NCBI GenBank assembly: GCA_020186115.1
Contig: WSYJ01000139.1
Span: forward strand, 124,001-188,000
Direction: 5' to 3'
From: Histomonas meleagridis
Taxonomy: Eukaryota; Parabasalia; Tritrichomonadida; Dientamoebidae
Length of the DNA stretch: 64,000 bases
Shown here: in pieces, positions 1 through 11,755 of the stretch
Layout: each line of letters begins with the position of its first letter
How positions within the stretch are numbered: position 1 is the first letter of the stretch
Notes under the pieces: generated by a model
What the model was told of the DNA's origin: nothing
The model's input: only the letters and a program-made list of their open reading frames with translations
The model's database searches: none
Translations under genes and position numbers: made by a program

Positions 1-40
1 TTGAGGCTTGGTATCAAGCAGGTTTGTAGGTTATAGCTAG

Positions 41-54
41 CCGTTTATTAACGG
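41..54 (+). promoter_or_regulatory. Palindromic AACGG (Myb-type) element
   Basis: CCGTT-TATT-AACGG is an inverted pair of AACGG cores upstream of the first ankyrin gene, followed directly by TCATCAAAG, which contains a TCA initiator-like triplet. A close match (AACGGTCATTAAAG) lies near 25,913. AACGG is a classical Myb binding core, and Myb factors regulate trichomonad promoters. The role here is inferred. Confidence 0.3.
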
Positions 55-154
55 TCATCAAAGAAAACACGTAAAAGTGCCAGGAGATGGGCTTTCAAAT
101 TATTAACGTTCAAAGATCTCTACGGTTTTCACTTCACCTGGGGCGTTTTTTGTT

Positions 155-1860
155 GTGCGCGGCGCTTTTGTGCTGAGTGGTAGCTTAACTCATGAAACAA
201 TAAAGGATCATAAATTTCAGAATGAATGGGAAGTGTTACTAGTGATCAAGAAGCTCGTTTTTGATTTGAATGAAGAAAATATTACTCAATCAGCAAAATC
301 GATAATTGACAAATTTGAAAAAAATCATACTATTTCATTATATTTAATTATTATCCATATGATATATACTTTATTTGTTCTAAGGAAAAAAGATTATGAT
401 ATATATTTGAAATTTTTAAAAGAAATTATAATTTTAGAAGATGACCAAACAAAATTACCTCATGCATTAATACGTTTCATTTCTCTTAAAAATACTCAAG
501 AAAAAAATTATCTTATTTATAAATTACTTGAATATGGATTTATCCATCCAAAAATCACAAAAGACAAATTTTCACTGAATCCATATTATATTCAATATGC
601 ATCAAAAGAAGAAATTGAAAACCCAATTATTTGGTATTTCATGAACCAAACAGAAAGAGAAAAATTTGAAGAGAATTATGAAGAACTTTCAAAGAATGAT
701 TGGGAACTTCATAAGAAATTAATTGAAGAAGGAGTTAATCAGAATGAAATTGCAAAAATAATTCGAAATTATGAAATAGAAAAACTTCAAGAAATTTCAT
801 CACAAGAAAACTTTGATTTTAATCAAACAATTGAACCATCACTTTATGAAAGATGTTCTGTTATTAATAAAGAAAATGTTACATTAATTGATTATGCAGC
901 ATTTTTTTCTTCAGTTAAATGTTTTAAATATTTACTTATGAATGGTGCAGAAGTAGATAACACAGCCAAATATGCAGTTGCAGGTGGAAATTTAGAGATA
1001 ATTCATTTGTGCCAACAAAATAATTCATCTTTTTATAAAGCATATGAAGCTGCAATTAAATTCCATCGAAATGATATCTTTAAATATATTTATGAAAATA
1101 AACTCGAAATAATTAATGATTTTGAAGAATTGGGTATTGAATGTATTGTAAATCTTAATTATGAAATATTTTCTTTTTTAGAAAAAGAAGGAATGAAAAT
1201 TAGTGATTCGATTATTGATGAATCTGCAAATATTGGAAACATTTTACTTGTAAAATATTTTCTAAAAGAAAATTCATTACCAAATGATATTTGAGTTTGT
1301 GCATCGGTTTCAGGAAATTCTGAACTTGTTACATATATTTTAAAGCAAGAGGGGATTGAGATTAATCAAAAAATTTATTTGTTTTTGTTAAAATTTATTA
1401 TGATATTTTGATATTTCAAAATAATTTTTGGAAATTATTTAAATTATTTAAAACAGCACTTATGTTTGCATCTTTAAATGGTCATATAGAAATCGTTAAA
1501 TTACTTCTTGAGCAAAAAGGAATTGATATTAATGCTAAAGATATTTATTTGTTTTATTTGAAATTTATTTTGATATTATAATATTTCAAAATAATATTTG
1601 GAAATTATTTAAATTATTTAAAACAGCACTTATTTTAGCATCTTCAAATGGTAATACAGAAATAGTTAAATTACTTATTGAACAAGAAGGAATTGATATT
1701 AATGCTAAAGATATTTATTTGTTTTATTTGAAATTTATTTTGATAATTTCATATTTCAAAATAATATTTGGAAATTATTTAAATTATTTGAAACAGCACT
1801 TACGAAAGCACATGAAAATGGTCATATTGAAAACGTTTAATTACTTTCTGAATAAAATCA
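155..1860 (+). pseudogene. DUF3447-type ankyrin protein, broken at both ends
   Basis: The open stretch 155-1294 encodes the helical N-terminal domain typical of trichomonad DUF3447/ankyrin proteins. It closely parallels the gene on the minus strand at 26.5-28.8 kb: both share a 'FDFNQTIEPS.YE' segment followed by 'CFK(Y/F)LL(M/I)NG' and 'YA(V/I)AGGN'. No in-frame ATG precedes the domain, so the start is lost or frameshifted. A TGA at 1292-1294 interrupts the frame, yet ankyrin coding (VCASVSGNSELVTYILKQEG) continues in the same frame right after it. Further ankyrin repeats follow, separated by AT-rich 71-nt inserts, and the last repeat (about 1797-1860) has several stops. Partner and function are unknown; ankyrin repeats usually mediate protein binding. 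I read it as a decaying family member. Confidence 0.6.
1370..1860 (+). repeat. 170-bp ankyrin/insert tandem repeat, left array
   Basis: The word aaacagcact recurs at 1451, 1621 and 1791, an exact 170-bp period. Each unit is 99 bp of ankyrin coding (TAL..AS.NGH.E.VKLL.EQ.GIDINAKDI) plus about 71 bp of AT-rich insert beginning near TTTATTTGTTTTATTT and ending near AAATTATTTAAA. The insert is not a multiple of three, so the frame shifts at each unit. The same insert sits at the same place in the array at 26.5-27.9 kb. Confidence 0.85.
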
Positions 1861-2212
1861 TATTTAATTTTTTTTTTAACAATTTCAAAATGAGGTCAAA
1901 TGGCACAAACGATCACGATTTGCGGCTACACTTTAAATTCCATATAAGATTATGAATATCGAAAAAGCTTTGGAAGAAAATTTCTGAGCAACTATAACAA
2001 CTGCTGAGCTCACTCCTCAGAGAACTTACTATTGATGATATTCACGGCATTTAATGATTTGAGTTTCAACCATTTGATCAATTTTCAAATTACTTTTGAA
2101 ACTTCAGGATCTTTTTATGCTCTGATGAATTATTTACAAGAATATCATTAAATATTAATCTATTTCTTTTTATCGAATAATATTTTGATTCATTAATGTT
2201 TTTTTCTCATAA
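1861..2212. other. Gene-free AT-rich stretch
   Basis: Nothing recognisable lies between the degenerate last ankyrin repeat and the start of the inverted-duplication arm. Confidence 0.6.
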
Positions 2213-2216
2213 ATTT

Positions 2217-2232
2217 ATGTTGAATTCAACAT
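2217..2232. repeat. 16-bp palindrome ATGTTGAATTCAACAT, copy 1
   Basis: Perfect palindrome at the outer boundary of the left arm of duplication A. Identical copies are at 12208-12223 and 20218-20233. It could be a protein-binding site or a remnant of a mobile element end. Confidence 0.6.
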
Positions 2233-2632
2233 GATTCAGATCTAGATACAGGCTTTATTCTGTATAGAAGTTCCATTGCTTCTTTTGGATAAGAAGAAAA
2301 ATTATTTTTAATATTTATTCGAAGAGATTTGTGACATTTTTTTGATTTAAATTTTTACATGTGCAAATATTACAATAATAAAAAATAATATTTGAGTGAA
2401 AATTGGTTGTATTTATAAAAGCTTAAATATAAAAATTCAATATTTTTATTTGAGTGATATATTAATCATTAGAAAAAAAAATATTTTATGTGATTTTGTT
2501 CTAAGGATATATTAGTGAAGCAAATATAGGAATCTTCTTTAAGTAATAGAGCACGAGTTTTGCTTTTAATTTAAGCATATTGTTATTACACATAAATTCA
2601 CAATAAAAATATAAATAATACAAACAAAATAT

Positions 2633-3235
2633 TTATTTCGGATATGCCGTTTGTGAAAGAACTTTTCTCAATCCTTCATATTTACTTCGAATAGATTCAT
2701 ATTGTTGTTTATAATATGTTGCAAGATTTTTGTCATTCGGTGGTTGTGCTTTCCCTTTGCGAACGGTGATGGTTGGACTTCGAATTTGAACTGGTTTAAG
2801 TTCAGGATTATTATTATTATTACTCGAAATAGCATTATTACTATTATGTCCTCGTTTGTTTTGTGTATCATTGTTCATAGTAAATGAAAGTTGTTGTTCT
2901 AACTCTTGAATTTGTTTCTCAAGAAGTTGAATTTGAACGGTTAAGTCAATGCTTTGATGTTCTAAATCTAAAACATGTGAACGTAGATATCGCGTATCTT
3001 CATCTTCCGCAAGCGATGGTAATGGTTTCAATCCATTCGTATGAAACCGTCGTTCTTTAGTTCGTGGTGAACTTGAAAGTCCAGTAAGTTTAATTGGTTT
3101 TGGAAGTGAAACTGGGTCAAATAAGATAGAATCATTATCTTCAATCGTTTTTAATTTCTTTTCTAAATGAATTTTATTTTGTTGTGTCAAATCAAGCTTG
3201 TAAAAAAAAGGAAAAAAAAAATGATCTATCGGCAA
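2633..3235 (-). CDS. Coiled-coil protein, left-arm copy
   Basis: Unrecognised protein of about 200 residues. A coiled-coil segment near residues 85-118 (LDLEHQSIDLTVQIQLLEKQ and following) is followed by an Asn-rich microsatellite run (NNNN) and a basic C-terminal tail. The frame opens at a TTG (MPIDH-like), and I find no in-frame ATG until about residue 118, so the true start is unclear. The twin at 19208-19816 has the same lack of ATG, so a simple base-calling error is unlikely to explain it. The twin differs by Ala to Val in the Asn-rich linker and by two extra Asn codons. Function unknown; a structural or adaptor role is only a guess. Confidence 0.6.
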   Translation of the reverse strand: MPIDHFFFPFFYKLDLTQQNKIHLEKKLKTIEDNDSILFDPVSLPKPIKLTGLSSSPRTKERRFHTNGLKPLPSLAEDEDTRYLRSHVLDLEHQSIDLTVQIQLLEKQIQELEQQLSFTMNNDTQNKRGHNSNNAISSNNNNNPELKPVQIRSPTITVRKGKAQPPNDKNLATYYKQQYESIRSKYEGLRKVLSQTAYPK

Positions 3236-3533
3236 ACACTCTTTGTCAATATTTCATTATAAACGTTTTTTTATATATTTTGAAAATTAAAATCATCTTC
3301 TTTTGCTATTTATTTGAAATTTCTCTCTAAATTTTTTTTTTTTGGTTATTATTAATAACCTGATAGCATAAGGTGTAACTTGGTTACCAAAATATAATTT
3401 AGAACTTCAAATTAATTTAAAAAAAAAAAAAAAACTTCATTAACATTCCTTAAAAAAACAAATGGATATGTTCAGTTCTATTCAAAGAAAAATCAAAATA
3501 AAAACATAAAATTAAATCAAATTCGCAAAGTAT

Positions 3534-4163
3534 TTAGTAATATTGATTATAGTAGTTTTGTGGGATTTCATTTGATGAATTTTCATCTCTTTGATATTTA
3601 CCTTCACTCAAATTTGTGGTTTGTTCTTGTGTTGTTTGCTTTAATTCTTGAGAATCACCATAGTCGTTCATTACAAACGCAACGATAAAGAACAAATGCG
3701 TTATGAAAAAGAATGGGATCAATAATGCAGTCCTTGAGCGTGGTTTAATACATTCATCAATAAGTGAAGTATAATTTTTGGAATTTTGTAAGCATTCTTT
3801 AACAGGAACAATACTGACTGTCATATCTTGTAAGATAAATATTACAAATGCAATAATGACGGTAAACCAAAATAAGACTTTTGTTGCACACTTTGAACGA
3901 CACTTATTTCGAACAACAAGTGTTATAATTCCTAATACGACTTCAACTGATGATACAATTATTATTGCAATAGAGAATGCACCAAAATCTACTTCAACAC
4001 CACTACCATCTTCATGTCTAAAAAAAAACGGTTCTGGAGAATAAGTATACCAAAAGCCATAATTAACATAAGTCAATACTATCCCGACAAAGCAAATGAA
4101 GCCAAGAAATATTGTGATTATTTTGGATTTTGTGCATGTGAATATTTTCTCGTTTAAAATCAT
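3534..4163 (-). CDS. Four-transmembrane (tetraspan) protein, intact copy
   Basis: A 209-residue protein starting at ATG 4163. It has four hydrophobic segments near residues 14-34, 62-84, 94-115 and 146-166, Cys-containing loops between them, and a polar C-terminal tail rich in Gln, Thr and Asn ending in NYYNQYY. The layout resembles tetraspan membrane proteins (tetraspanin- or claudin-like), but I see no CCG motif in the extracellular loop, so the family is not assigned. The paralogous copy at 18271-18902 is frameshifted, making this the probable functional copy. An AACGAT (Myb-type) motif lies about 55 bases upstream. Likely located at the cell surface or endomembranes. Confidence 0.7.
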   Translation of the reverse strand: MILNEKIFTCTKSKIITIFLGFICFVGIVLTYVNYGFWYTYSPEPFFFRHEDGSGVEVDFGAFSIAIIIVSSVEVVLGIITLVVRNKCRSKCATKVLFWFTVIIAFVIFILQDMTVSIVPVKECLQNSKNYTSLIDECIKPRSRTALLIPFFFITHLFFIVAFVMNDYGDSQELKQTTQEQTTNLSEGKYQRDENSSNEIPQNYYNQYY

Positions 4164-4294
4164 TTTAAATTAATTAGTCACTTTTGAATACAGAACAGAA
4201 TTTTTCTGAGGTTTAATTGATCGTTAAAATCTTGAAATTATATTTTAAAAAAAGAAAAAAAAACATACAAATATTTTTTATTAATTTATTCTTT

Positions 4295-5817
4295 TTATTC
4301 TATATCAAAATTAAAATTTTGAATCTTTTTGTTGCTTTGTTCAAGGAATTCTTTCATTTCTTTTCGATCATATTTAATTTGTTCTTCAATAGTTTTATCT
4401 AAATATTCTTCAACTGGAATATTTTCTTTAATAAATGGATTTAATATTGTACTAATTTCAAGAATAATCCCTGTGACTGTTTTATTTCGATTTAATCGTT
4501 CAATCCATTGATTAAATGATTTAGATTTAATAATCCCTTTATTAAATAAAAAAGAATATGTAAAAATTGTAATACCTTTTGGCTCGTAATTATGACGACG
4601 AAAATATTTATGAAATCGTTTTAATGTATGAATTTGGATATTATCATTGTTATCTCGAATAAATTTTTGAAATATTGGTAAATATCCTTCATAATAATAT
4701 TTAATTTCTTCAAATCGTTTTTTATCAAGTTCAAGATTCGTAATATCTTCAAATTGTTGTGTTAATATTTTATCATAAAGATATTCGATGAAAGGATCAA
4801 TTAAACTTTTTTAAGATTCGTTTAGATAAAAAAAATACTTTTTAATCCAATGTTTTCAATATAAATAATCGTGGTGTGAATATCTTTAATACCTTTTAAA
4901 TATTGATAAATAAATCCATAAATAATTAAATATGGAACGAAATTACTAATATCAGTACTAATTAAAAGTCCTGGAATTTCTTCTGGATAACGAAAAACAT
5001 GAAATAACCATTTAGTTTGAAATAATTTGTGTAGAAGATAAAATATTTCATTCGATTTAACAACACTATGAATACTTGCAATAAGATAAATAATTAAATA
5101 TTCTGAAAAAACTGATGGACGAAATATTGATATCGATTTACGAACTGATTTATATGATATCTTTTCTTGAATAATTAATGTAGTAAGTAATTCTAAAAAT
5201 TGTAAACTCGTGGGAACTAAATAAAATAATTTACTTTCTGAATAAATACATTCTTCAAATATATTACTAATAACATTAATAAGTGTATTACTAACTATAT
5301 TAGGAAAATTTAAATTTGAAGAATAATTTGGATTTAAATAACTTAATATTGATTTATGAAAAACACTGTTCTCTAATTGAATAACTTCTAATATTGCTTG
5401 CGTTAAAAAATATTCAATAGTTCGTTGAAATAATGTGGTGGATAATATATTTTTATTAAAAACATAACTTAAAAATGATGTTGGTGTAAGATCTTCTGGA
5501 ATAGGTAATCCTTTGTTTTTAAGTTTTTGATATTGTTCTTCAATATTAAAGGAATGTTCACTTAAAAAAAGATGATATTCTCCACTTGGAATATTTCGTG
5601 CAAATGACAATTCAATTGAAATACTTCGTTCTGGTGATTTAAGTAAAATATTATGATTCGGTGAAACTTGAAGAACTGTTTGACAAACAGAATTAACTTC
5701 ATAATAATTATCTTTTTGATCTAATGTAATTATAAATGGTTCGTTACATTCTGATGATTTAATTTTAAGAAATGTTGGCATTGATTTTTCTGTATATGGA
5801 TCATTCCTTTCTTTCAT
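4295..5817 (-). pseudogene. Unknown 506-aa protein, left-arm copy with two frameshifts
   Basis: The gene starts at ATG 5817 and shares the stop context GATATAGAATAA with its twin at 16617-18139. The frame is open to about 4822. Then an 8-T run (7 in the twin) and a 6-A run (5 in the twin) each shift it. With both runs at the shorter length the protein would be 506 residues. It opens with a small all-beta-looking region (residues 1-90, with repeated Ser/Glu/Asn) followed by a long, predominantly helical domain. I do not recognise the family; a helical signalling domain such as a GAP/GEF fold is possible but unsupported by motifs. Both copies carry different frameshifts, so an intact gene is visible only by comparing them. 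Confidence 0.6.
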
Positions 5818-5870
5818 TATTATTGTGGATGTTAAATAAACGGTCTCAAAACAGAATTTGCAAATTCAGA

Positions 5871-7111
5871 TCGAGAAAATCGAAGGATTGATCATGTATG
5901 CATTTTCATTGAAATGCCACACAAAATTCAAAAAATATGGTAATATAACACAAAAAAAAATTTACACTGCTTTTAATAATCATTTAAATGTTTTGGCATT
6001 TCAAAACCCTTTTCTCTTTCAAAAACTTCAACAAATGACCTCACCTACATTTTTCGAAAATTAATAATAATAAGTAAAAAAAATTTAATGGATAATATGC
6101 GAACGAAGAATGAATTCAAAGAAATGAATTTCTACTAAAAAAGTATTTGAAAAAGTATGTTTGCATTTTGATATAAAACCGTAAATTTCCAACAACAGAT
6201 AACAGAAGGAAAGGAAAATTTTCTTTACATTCAATATTGTACATCAGATTTTCCTCGAGACATGGGGCTTACCATTCGAAATTTCACTGATGTATCTTTT
6301 TCAGCAAAAAGAAGTTTTTATTTTGATATAGAATAAAGGAATAAATGAATAAAAATATTTGTATGTTTTTTTTTTTTTGAATTAATATAAAACAGAGTTA
6401 CTTCAACTCCCAAAAAACAGATTTTTTTTTCCATTCCATATGTAAGCATTCCATGATTGATACAATAATTAATATTTTAAATTAAAAAATTTTATAAACT
6501 CATGAAATATATTTTTTAATCGATTTTTTTAAAATTTATTTTTTCCAGTCACCCATGATTAATTTATGATGGATTTTATATCGTATTGATTTGACAACCT
6601 GATACCCACCAGGGAAAAAATATTCATTCAAATTTTTCATCAGTTCCCATTTTTTAAAAAAAAAAATTGATGTAAAAAATTATATAAAGTGGTGACCTGG
6701 TTTATTTTAGATATTTATTTTCAGCACAACTTAGAATCGTTGTTTTAGAAATTATATAAATAAATTTTATTGAAAAATAAGAATGAAAATATTTTATAAT
6801 CGAAAAAGTGTCGTAATTTTCAAAATATGAAATTTTTGCAATAAATAATGAAAATTAAAATATAATAACCAACACAATCGAATTCTATTATGTCATCGTA
6901 TTATAATATATATATATCAGAAAATAATAAATTTTTATTTTCATTCATAAAAATGAAATGATCATATATATTTATATGTTTTTTTTTTTTTTTTTTTTTT
7001 AATATTTTTTCACTTTGATGATAACATAATATGTTGAAAATTAAATATAAATAATTTTGTTTTATAACATAATGTTGTAGATATATTTTCATTTTTTAAT
7101 TTTTGATGAAA
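5871..7111. other. Gene-free AT-rich spacer
   Basis: Long homopolymer runs (for example near 6,370 and 6,980) and no open frame with family resemblance. Short open frames on either strand look accidental. Confidence 0.6.
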
Positions 7112-7120
7112 AAATTATGA

Positions 7121-10081
7121 GTAATAGTAATCGACACGAAGTGACGTCACTTTTGTATTCGACACGTAAGTTTTATCCCAATTAAAAGTGCCAATATGAA
7201 AGGAGTTTAAAAAAATTTTAATATCAAATTTTTAAAAACTATCAAAAATTCCGAAAATTATTACAATCTTTCTTAAAATATTCAAAAAGTACATTTGGTC
7301 ATCAAATATGATAGAATCTTATAAGTTCAGATGAATGGAAAACACAACATTAGATGAATGGGATAACACGACTGATACTTCAGAAATTATAGGTCCTGTT
7401 CTACCTAAAAATTGGGAAATGTCGATTAACTTACAAGAGACTTCCCCTTCTGATATACAAGAAATGTTCAAGCAAAATGTTGGTCATTATTCACTCACAA
7501 TAACGAAGGTCTTTGGCCAATTTGAATATTGCGATTTTTGGTGTCGTTTTGGAGGACGTTGCAAAACAAAAAAAAAACCGTACGCTAAAACAATATGATC
7601 GCAAGAGCTTCATAAGATTGAAAGTTGATCATAATTTATCAAAAGTTATGTTTGTTGAAGGCAATTTTCGACAAAAACATCCAATATCACAAGATTTCTA
7701 TAATAGTTGGTTGGGTCCATCAAATTCTACGCGAAATTAATGTATAACTTACACTAAACAACGAGAAAATGCTGCATAAATCAGAAGGAAAATAACATAA
7801 TCTGTCAGTGTCCGGAAATTTTATGATATCAGAAGTTCTTATTTAAAATCAAGAAATGTTGATACAATCAAATCAATCCAATCTATTATTCAACAGTTAT
7901 CAAATAATTATGAAACGAGATTACATTTGAACAGAGCAGATAATCAAATTCTCACAGCAACATTTGTTTCAAGGAGGTTTAAAAATAAAATAATATCTAT
8001 AGATATATTGCAAATAGATGACATAATGATGACTAATGATTTTGATATGCCTATTCTAAATTTCTTATTCATTGATGAGAATAATAATCCACAGATACTA
8101 GCATTTTCAATAATGTCCAGTAAAGAAAAGGAAATATTTAAACTTGTATTTGATGATATAAAAATATAGTTGGCATACCAAGAGTTGTAATCATTGATAG
8201 ACTAAAAGCACAAAAAGCAGTAATTGAAGAGGTAATGTTAAATACTATGATTGTTTTTTGCAAAGTTCATATGATGAGATCAGTTGAACAAACATTTGGT
8301 CCTCAATCTATAATATATAAGTCATTTCATAAATTCATTGAAAATCGAATATATCGTAATGAATATATTAATTCTTTAAATCAAACTATTCGGAGTACTG
8401 TCAAAAATACAAGAGCTATTCAAGCATTAATTGATGATGCCGATTGTTATGATCCTAGTTTCTTATTTTCTGGAAATTCGAGAGAACAAAGAACGACTAA
8501 TGCGATTGAAGGTTTAATGGTAATATACGGGAAAGATTAGATGTGAAAAGAGATATTGAGATTATTATAAATATATTGGATTATTTATCTACAGAATTTG
8601 CTTGGCGAAGTGAGAGAATGCTCACAGAAATTGACAATAATATTTATAAAGATAATATTATAGGTTCAGTAGCAGTAAATAAATTGAAAAATGTAGTCGA
8701 AATTGCTAAGAAAACTAAAAAACAAATAATGGATGGAAGAGCTAATATCGAATTATTGTAATGTATTAATGAGAAGAATTGCAAATGTATTACAAAGATT
8801 GAATATGGTCTCCCTTGTGTTCATGAAATCATTAATCGTTTAAATAAGCAAATCCCATTAATATCACAAAATGAAATATATGAGATTTATTTTAAAAAAT
8901 TGTACCAAATACAGGAGAACAATTTATTTATAAATAAAATCATAAAACATGTAATTCAAGAAATACCTCATTATGATCTGAGTTACTACTCTTTATTTAC
9001 AAGAGCATTCGAAGAAATTGCTTCAGTTGTATAAATAAATGATAGAGTTAAAGTACTAGTTCTTAAATTATATGATTAATCTAAAGATATAAATTCAAAT
9101 TTATTCTCTGGAAGAAAAAAGACAAGACCAGCATATTCAATAAGAAGGTCAGGAAGATATAGTCAGAAAAGACATTATTCATGCAGTATATGTGGAAGAT
9201 CAGGTCACAATAAAGCAACATGTCCAAATCTACATGAAGAGAATATAAACGAAAAGTTAACATTTAAAGAAGAAAAAATAAATGAAAACAATATTTTAGA
9301 AATTGAAAAAAAATAATAGAAGACAACTATTCAGAAATGGAAGAGGAAAGCACAAGAATTGATATTAATATTGAAAATGGAGAAATGTTGGTCAATTTAA
9401 CACCTAAAAAACTTGAAATATTAGAATCACTGTCATCAAATCAATTAAAGCTATTTCAAAGATAATTTGTTTTTCATGTGTTTTTGTTTGCTATAGGACG
9501 AAAAGAAAATCCACGAGACATAGAAACACTGTATGGAATTTATCATATTCAATGGAAAACAATAAAAGAGATTATACAAAATCAGTTTATGGATGTCTCA
9601 GATGAAATAGGAATTATACAACTAATATATATAATAAATTATGGTAAAAAATTAGAAGACAATTTTATGTTAAATCATAATATATCTTAATTGATATTAT
9701 ATTTAGAAACAATACCTGATTCACTATAATAAAAATTATATTAATTTCACATTTGTTTAATAATTCATAAAAACATATATTCTAAATGAGATATGATTAA
9801 AAGGGATAAAAGAAAATAGTTATTATCCATCAATTCCACGAAATTGTCGAAGTATAATCAAAATTTCATTTTATTTATGATCTTGCAACTAAGAATAATT
9901 GACATTTTATTATTTATTGTGAAATTCTTGATAAATGACATTGAATTATCATAATTAACTTTCTTCAATCTTCCTAAAACATGTCGATTTTTTTTAATTT
10001 CCTCATGTTAGCACTTTTAATTGAAAAAAATTTCGTGTTGAACGCAAAAGTGACGCCACTTCGTGTCATTTAAGATTCCCC
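7121..10081 (+). mobile_element. Mutator-like (MULE) transposon, copy 1
   Basis: The ends are inverted repeats of about 80 bp carrying GACACGAAGTG(A/G)CGTCAC and GGCACTTTTAATTG-like blocks. The left end starts GTAATAGTAATCGACACG and the right end finishes CGTGTCATTTAAGATTCCCC. Flanks are a 9-bp target duplication with one mismatch: AAATTATGA (7112-7120) and ATATTATGA (10082-10090). Nine-base target duplications are normal for MULEs. The interior encodes a broken transposase with DDE-type, SWIM zinc-finger and zinc-knuckle parts. A second, shorter copy is at 52406-54935. Confidence 0.9.
7335..9690 (+). pseudogene. MULE transposase, multiply frameshifted
   Basis: Pieces in order: an N-terminal DNA-binding-like region (7335-7740); a DDE core with IDILQIDDIMMTNDFDMPIL and FLFIDENN near 7990-8090; VVIIDRLKAQKAVIEEV near 8187-8235; CKVHMMRSV near 8260; a SWIM-type zinc finger CxC..CxH (CKCITKIEYGLPCVHEI) at about 8780-8830; a CCHC zinc knuckle (CSICGRSGHNKATC) at 9182-9225; and an acidic tail. 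This order fits MULE transposases. Frames break at an A-rich run near 7565-7577, again in 7740-7920, and several times after 8160. The element can no longer move itself unless the breaks are sequencing errors. The twin at 52998-54729 preserves some of the same frames. Confidence 0.85.
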
Positions 10082-10119
10082 ATATTATGAGTCTTCTATT
10101 TATATTTAGATTTTTATTC

Positions 10120-10369
10120 GGGATCAATTACACAACCGCAGACCAAATCTCCAAATCCTCTCAATCGATTTTTTAAGGGTAAATTTCGAACGATAGGAAA
10201 CGATCCCGCTTTTTCAAAGAAATTATCATTCTTTCAATTTGATTTTCAATAAAAATATAATTGACACGTGTTTTAAATGAAAATAGAAAATGAAAAACGG
10301 TTTGACAAAATATAATCCGATTAAAAAACATTAAAAAAGTGATATATGTCATAATAATTCATTGAATAC
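10120..10369 (+). repeat. Merlin left terminal inverted repeat
   Basis: About 250 bp, inverted match to 11756-12004, running from GGGATCAATTACAC to CATTGAATAC. Confidence 0.85.
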
Positions 10370-10514
10370 TTTATGATAACAACTTTTTGAATGAGTTGTT
10401 TTACACATGTGTGCTTGTTTGTGATGTATGGCTACCATACTAACTTTTAAGATACATATGCATAAATCAAGCTATATTTTGAATACTTAAAAGATCAAGA
10501 AAAATATGATTGAC

Positions 10515-10720
10515 AATATTGAAAAACAAATCATGAATAAAAATTGGAATATGAATAAAAAATGTAATATGAATAAAAACAAATCATGAAAAAAAATGAA
10601 ATATGGATAAAAAATGAAATATGAATAAAAAATGAAATATGAATAAAAACAAAGCATAAATAAACAATAAAGCACAATTAAAACGAAATATAAATAAAAG
10701 TAAAGCATGATCAAAAAATA
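10515..10720. repeat. Short tandem repeat (ATGAATAAAAAATGAAAT-like)
   Basis: About 18-20-bp imperfect units between the transposase 3' end and the left TIR. They create a spurious Phe/Tyr-rich open frame on the minus strand. Confidence 0.7.
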
Positions 10721-10817
10721 AGACTCATTAAAACAATAAAAATTATAAATAAGAATCAAGATAAAAATTGATTTTTTATTCATATTGAATATCTCTAAGT
10801 GCTATTAGAAAAGCATT

Positions 10818-11713
10818 TTACAAATTTTCTTTGTTTTGTTTTAGCCAAATAAATCTAAATAAATACCCTCCAATATATTTTTGATTTTTATAAACTGAAC
10901 ACAGTCCACACTTGATACCATTCCATGTTTCCTCAATGGTATTGGTATGTATTCCTTCATCGGATTTAAATCCTTCGGAATGGTTCACTTGTTTGGATGT
11001 GTAATTACAATTTAGATTTTTGTTTAAATATTCGATTGCTGGCATGTATGCACTCCAACAATCTGTATATATTATTGATCCTTTTTCTACATTAAAAAAA
11101 ATTATATTAGATAAGGTTTCAATGTTTCTACTGTTTACCTTTTGTGCGAATAGTTTCTTCTCTGGAGTTCTCTCAACTCCTCCCACTACCCATGATCCTT
11201 CTACTGGATGTCCTCTATGGTGCTTATTTTTCCGAATTTACTTTCATCTATCTCGACGATAATGTTTTCACCACCAATTTTCTGTAAATTATCCTTTATT
11301 TGAAATGAAATTAATCGATCAAACTCATGATAATAATTACAAATTGTTGTAAAAGAATGTCCTATTTGATTCTGTACAGAAGTTACATTGATTTTATTTA
11401 TCCAATTATATAAAAGACGCATTATTTCGTTAATTGGCAAATGACAATTGTAAAGAAAAGTATTTTTTGTAATAGAATATGTTTTTCGACATCTAGGATT
11501 TGTACATCTAAAAATTATGAAATGCCTGGTGCAAGTGCCTTTGCAAAAATCGCATGTATATGTATCAGGTAAAACATTGTAAAATTGGAGATATCTGATT
11601 GCAATTTCTTCATTAACAAAAATTTTACTAATTTCATCATAAAAGGAAATGGATTTTTGCCTTGATTGATGTTGTTGTAATTGTTCTTGTGTATAATCAT
11701 GCCGTCCTTCCAT
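10818..11713 (-). pseudogene. Merlin (IS1595/ISXO2-like) transposase, one frameshift
   Basis: Starts at ATG 11713. An N-terminal zinc ribbon is formed by CDFC and CTNPRC pairs (residues about 54-75), followed by a helical region. The DDE core has IDESKFGK (first Asp), YTDCWSAY (second Asp) and HTNTIEETWNGIK (third acidic residue), the signature spacing of ISXO2-like transposases. Between the first and second motifs the frame breaks at a 5-A run near 11225-11232: in the next frame the family-typical 'HHRGHPVEGSWVVGGVER' segment reads through. One base of difference in a homopolymer thus separates this from an intact enzyme, and it may be a sequencing error. It would cut and paste its own element. 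Confidence 0.88.
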
Positions 11714-11755
11714 TGTTTTTTAAGTTTTATCCAAAAATATACGCATTCTCATATG

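Larger units (their letters stand above)
2213..5870 (+). repeat. Inverted duplication A, left arm (3.66 kb)
   Basis: This segment reads as the reverse complement of 16565-20240, collinear over three genes and their spacers. Differences are mostly homopolymer lengths, a TAA microsatellite (4 versus 6 Asn codons) and scattered substitutions. The outer edge coincides with the 16-bp palindrome at 2217-2232. The inner edge lies just past the shared motif aaataaacggtctcaaaa. The 10.7 kb between the arms is not shared. Confidence 0.9.

Noticed and set aside
1721-1796. Canonical GT..AG intron inside the ankyrin insert
   Set aside because: A GT..AG pair (GTTTTATT...AAACAG) exists but removing it leaves a 94-nt unit that breaks the ankyrin frame, and it lacks the trichomonad consensus signals.
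1719-1955. Small open frame across the ankyrin insert
   Set aside because: It reads the AT-rich insert in one frame and the degenerate last ankyrin repeat in another; it is not a gene.
5858-6064. A 68-residue open frame next to the inner edge of the left arm
   Set aside because: No family resemblance, not conserved in the other arm beyond the boundary, and typical of chance frames here.
10487-10783. Phe/Tyr-rich open frame inside the Merlin element
   Set aside because: Produced by the short tandem repeat; the composition is not that of a real protein.
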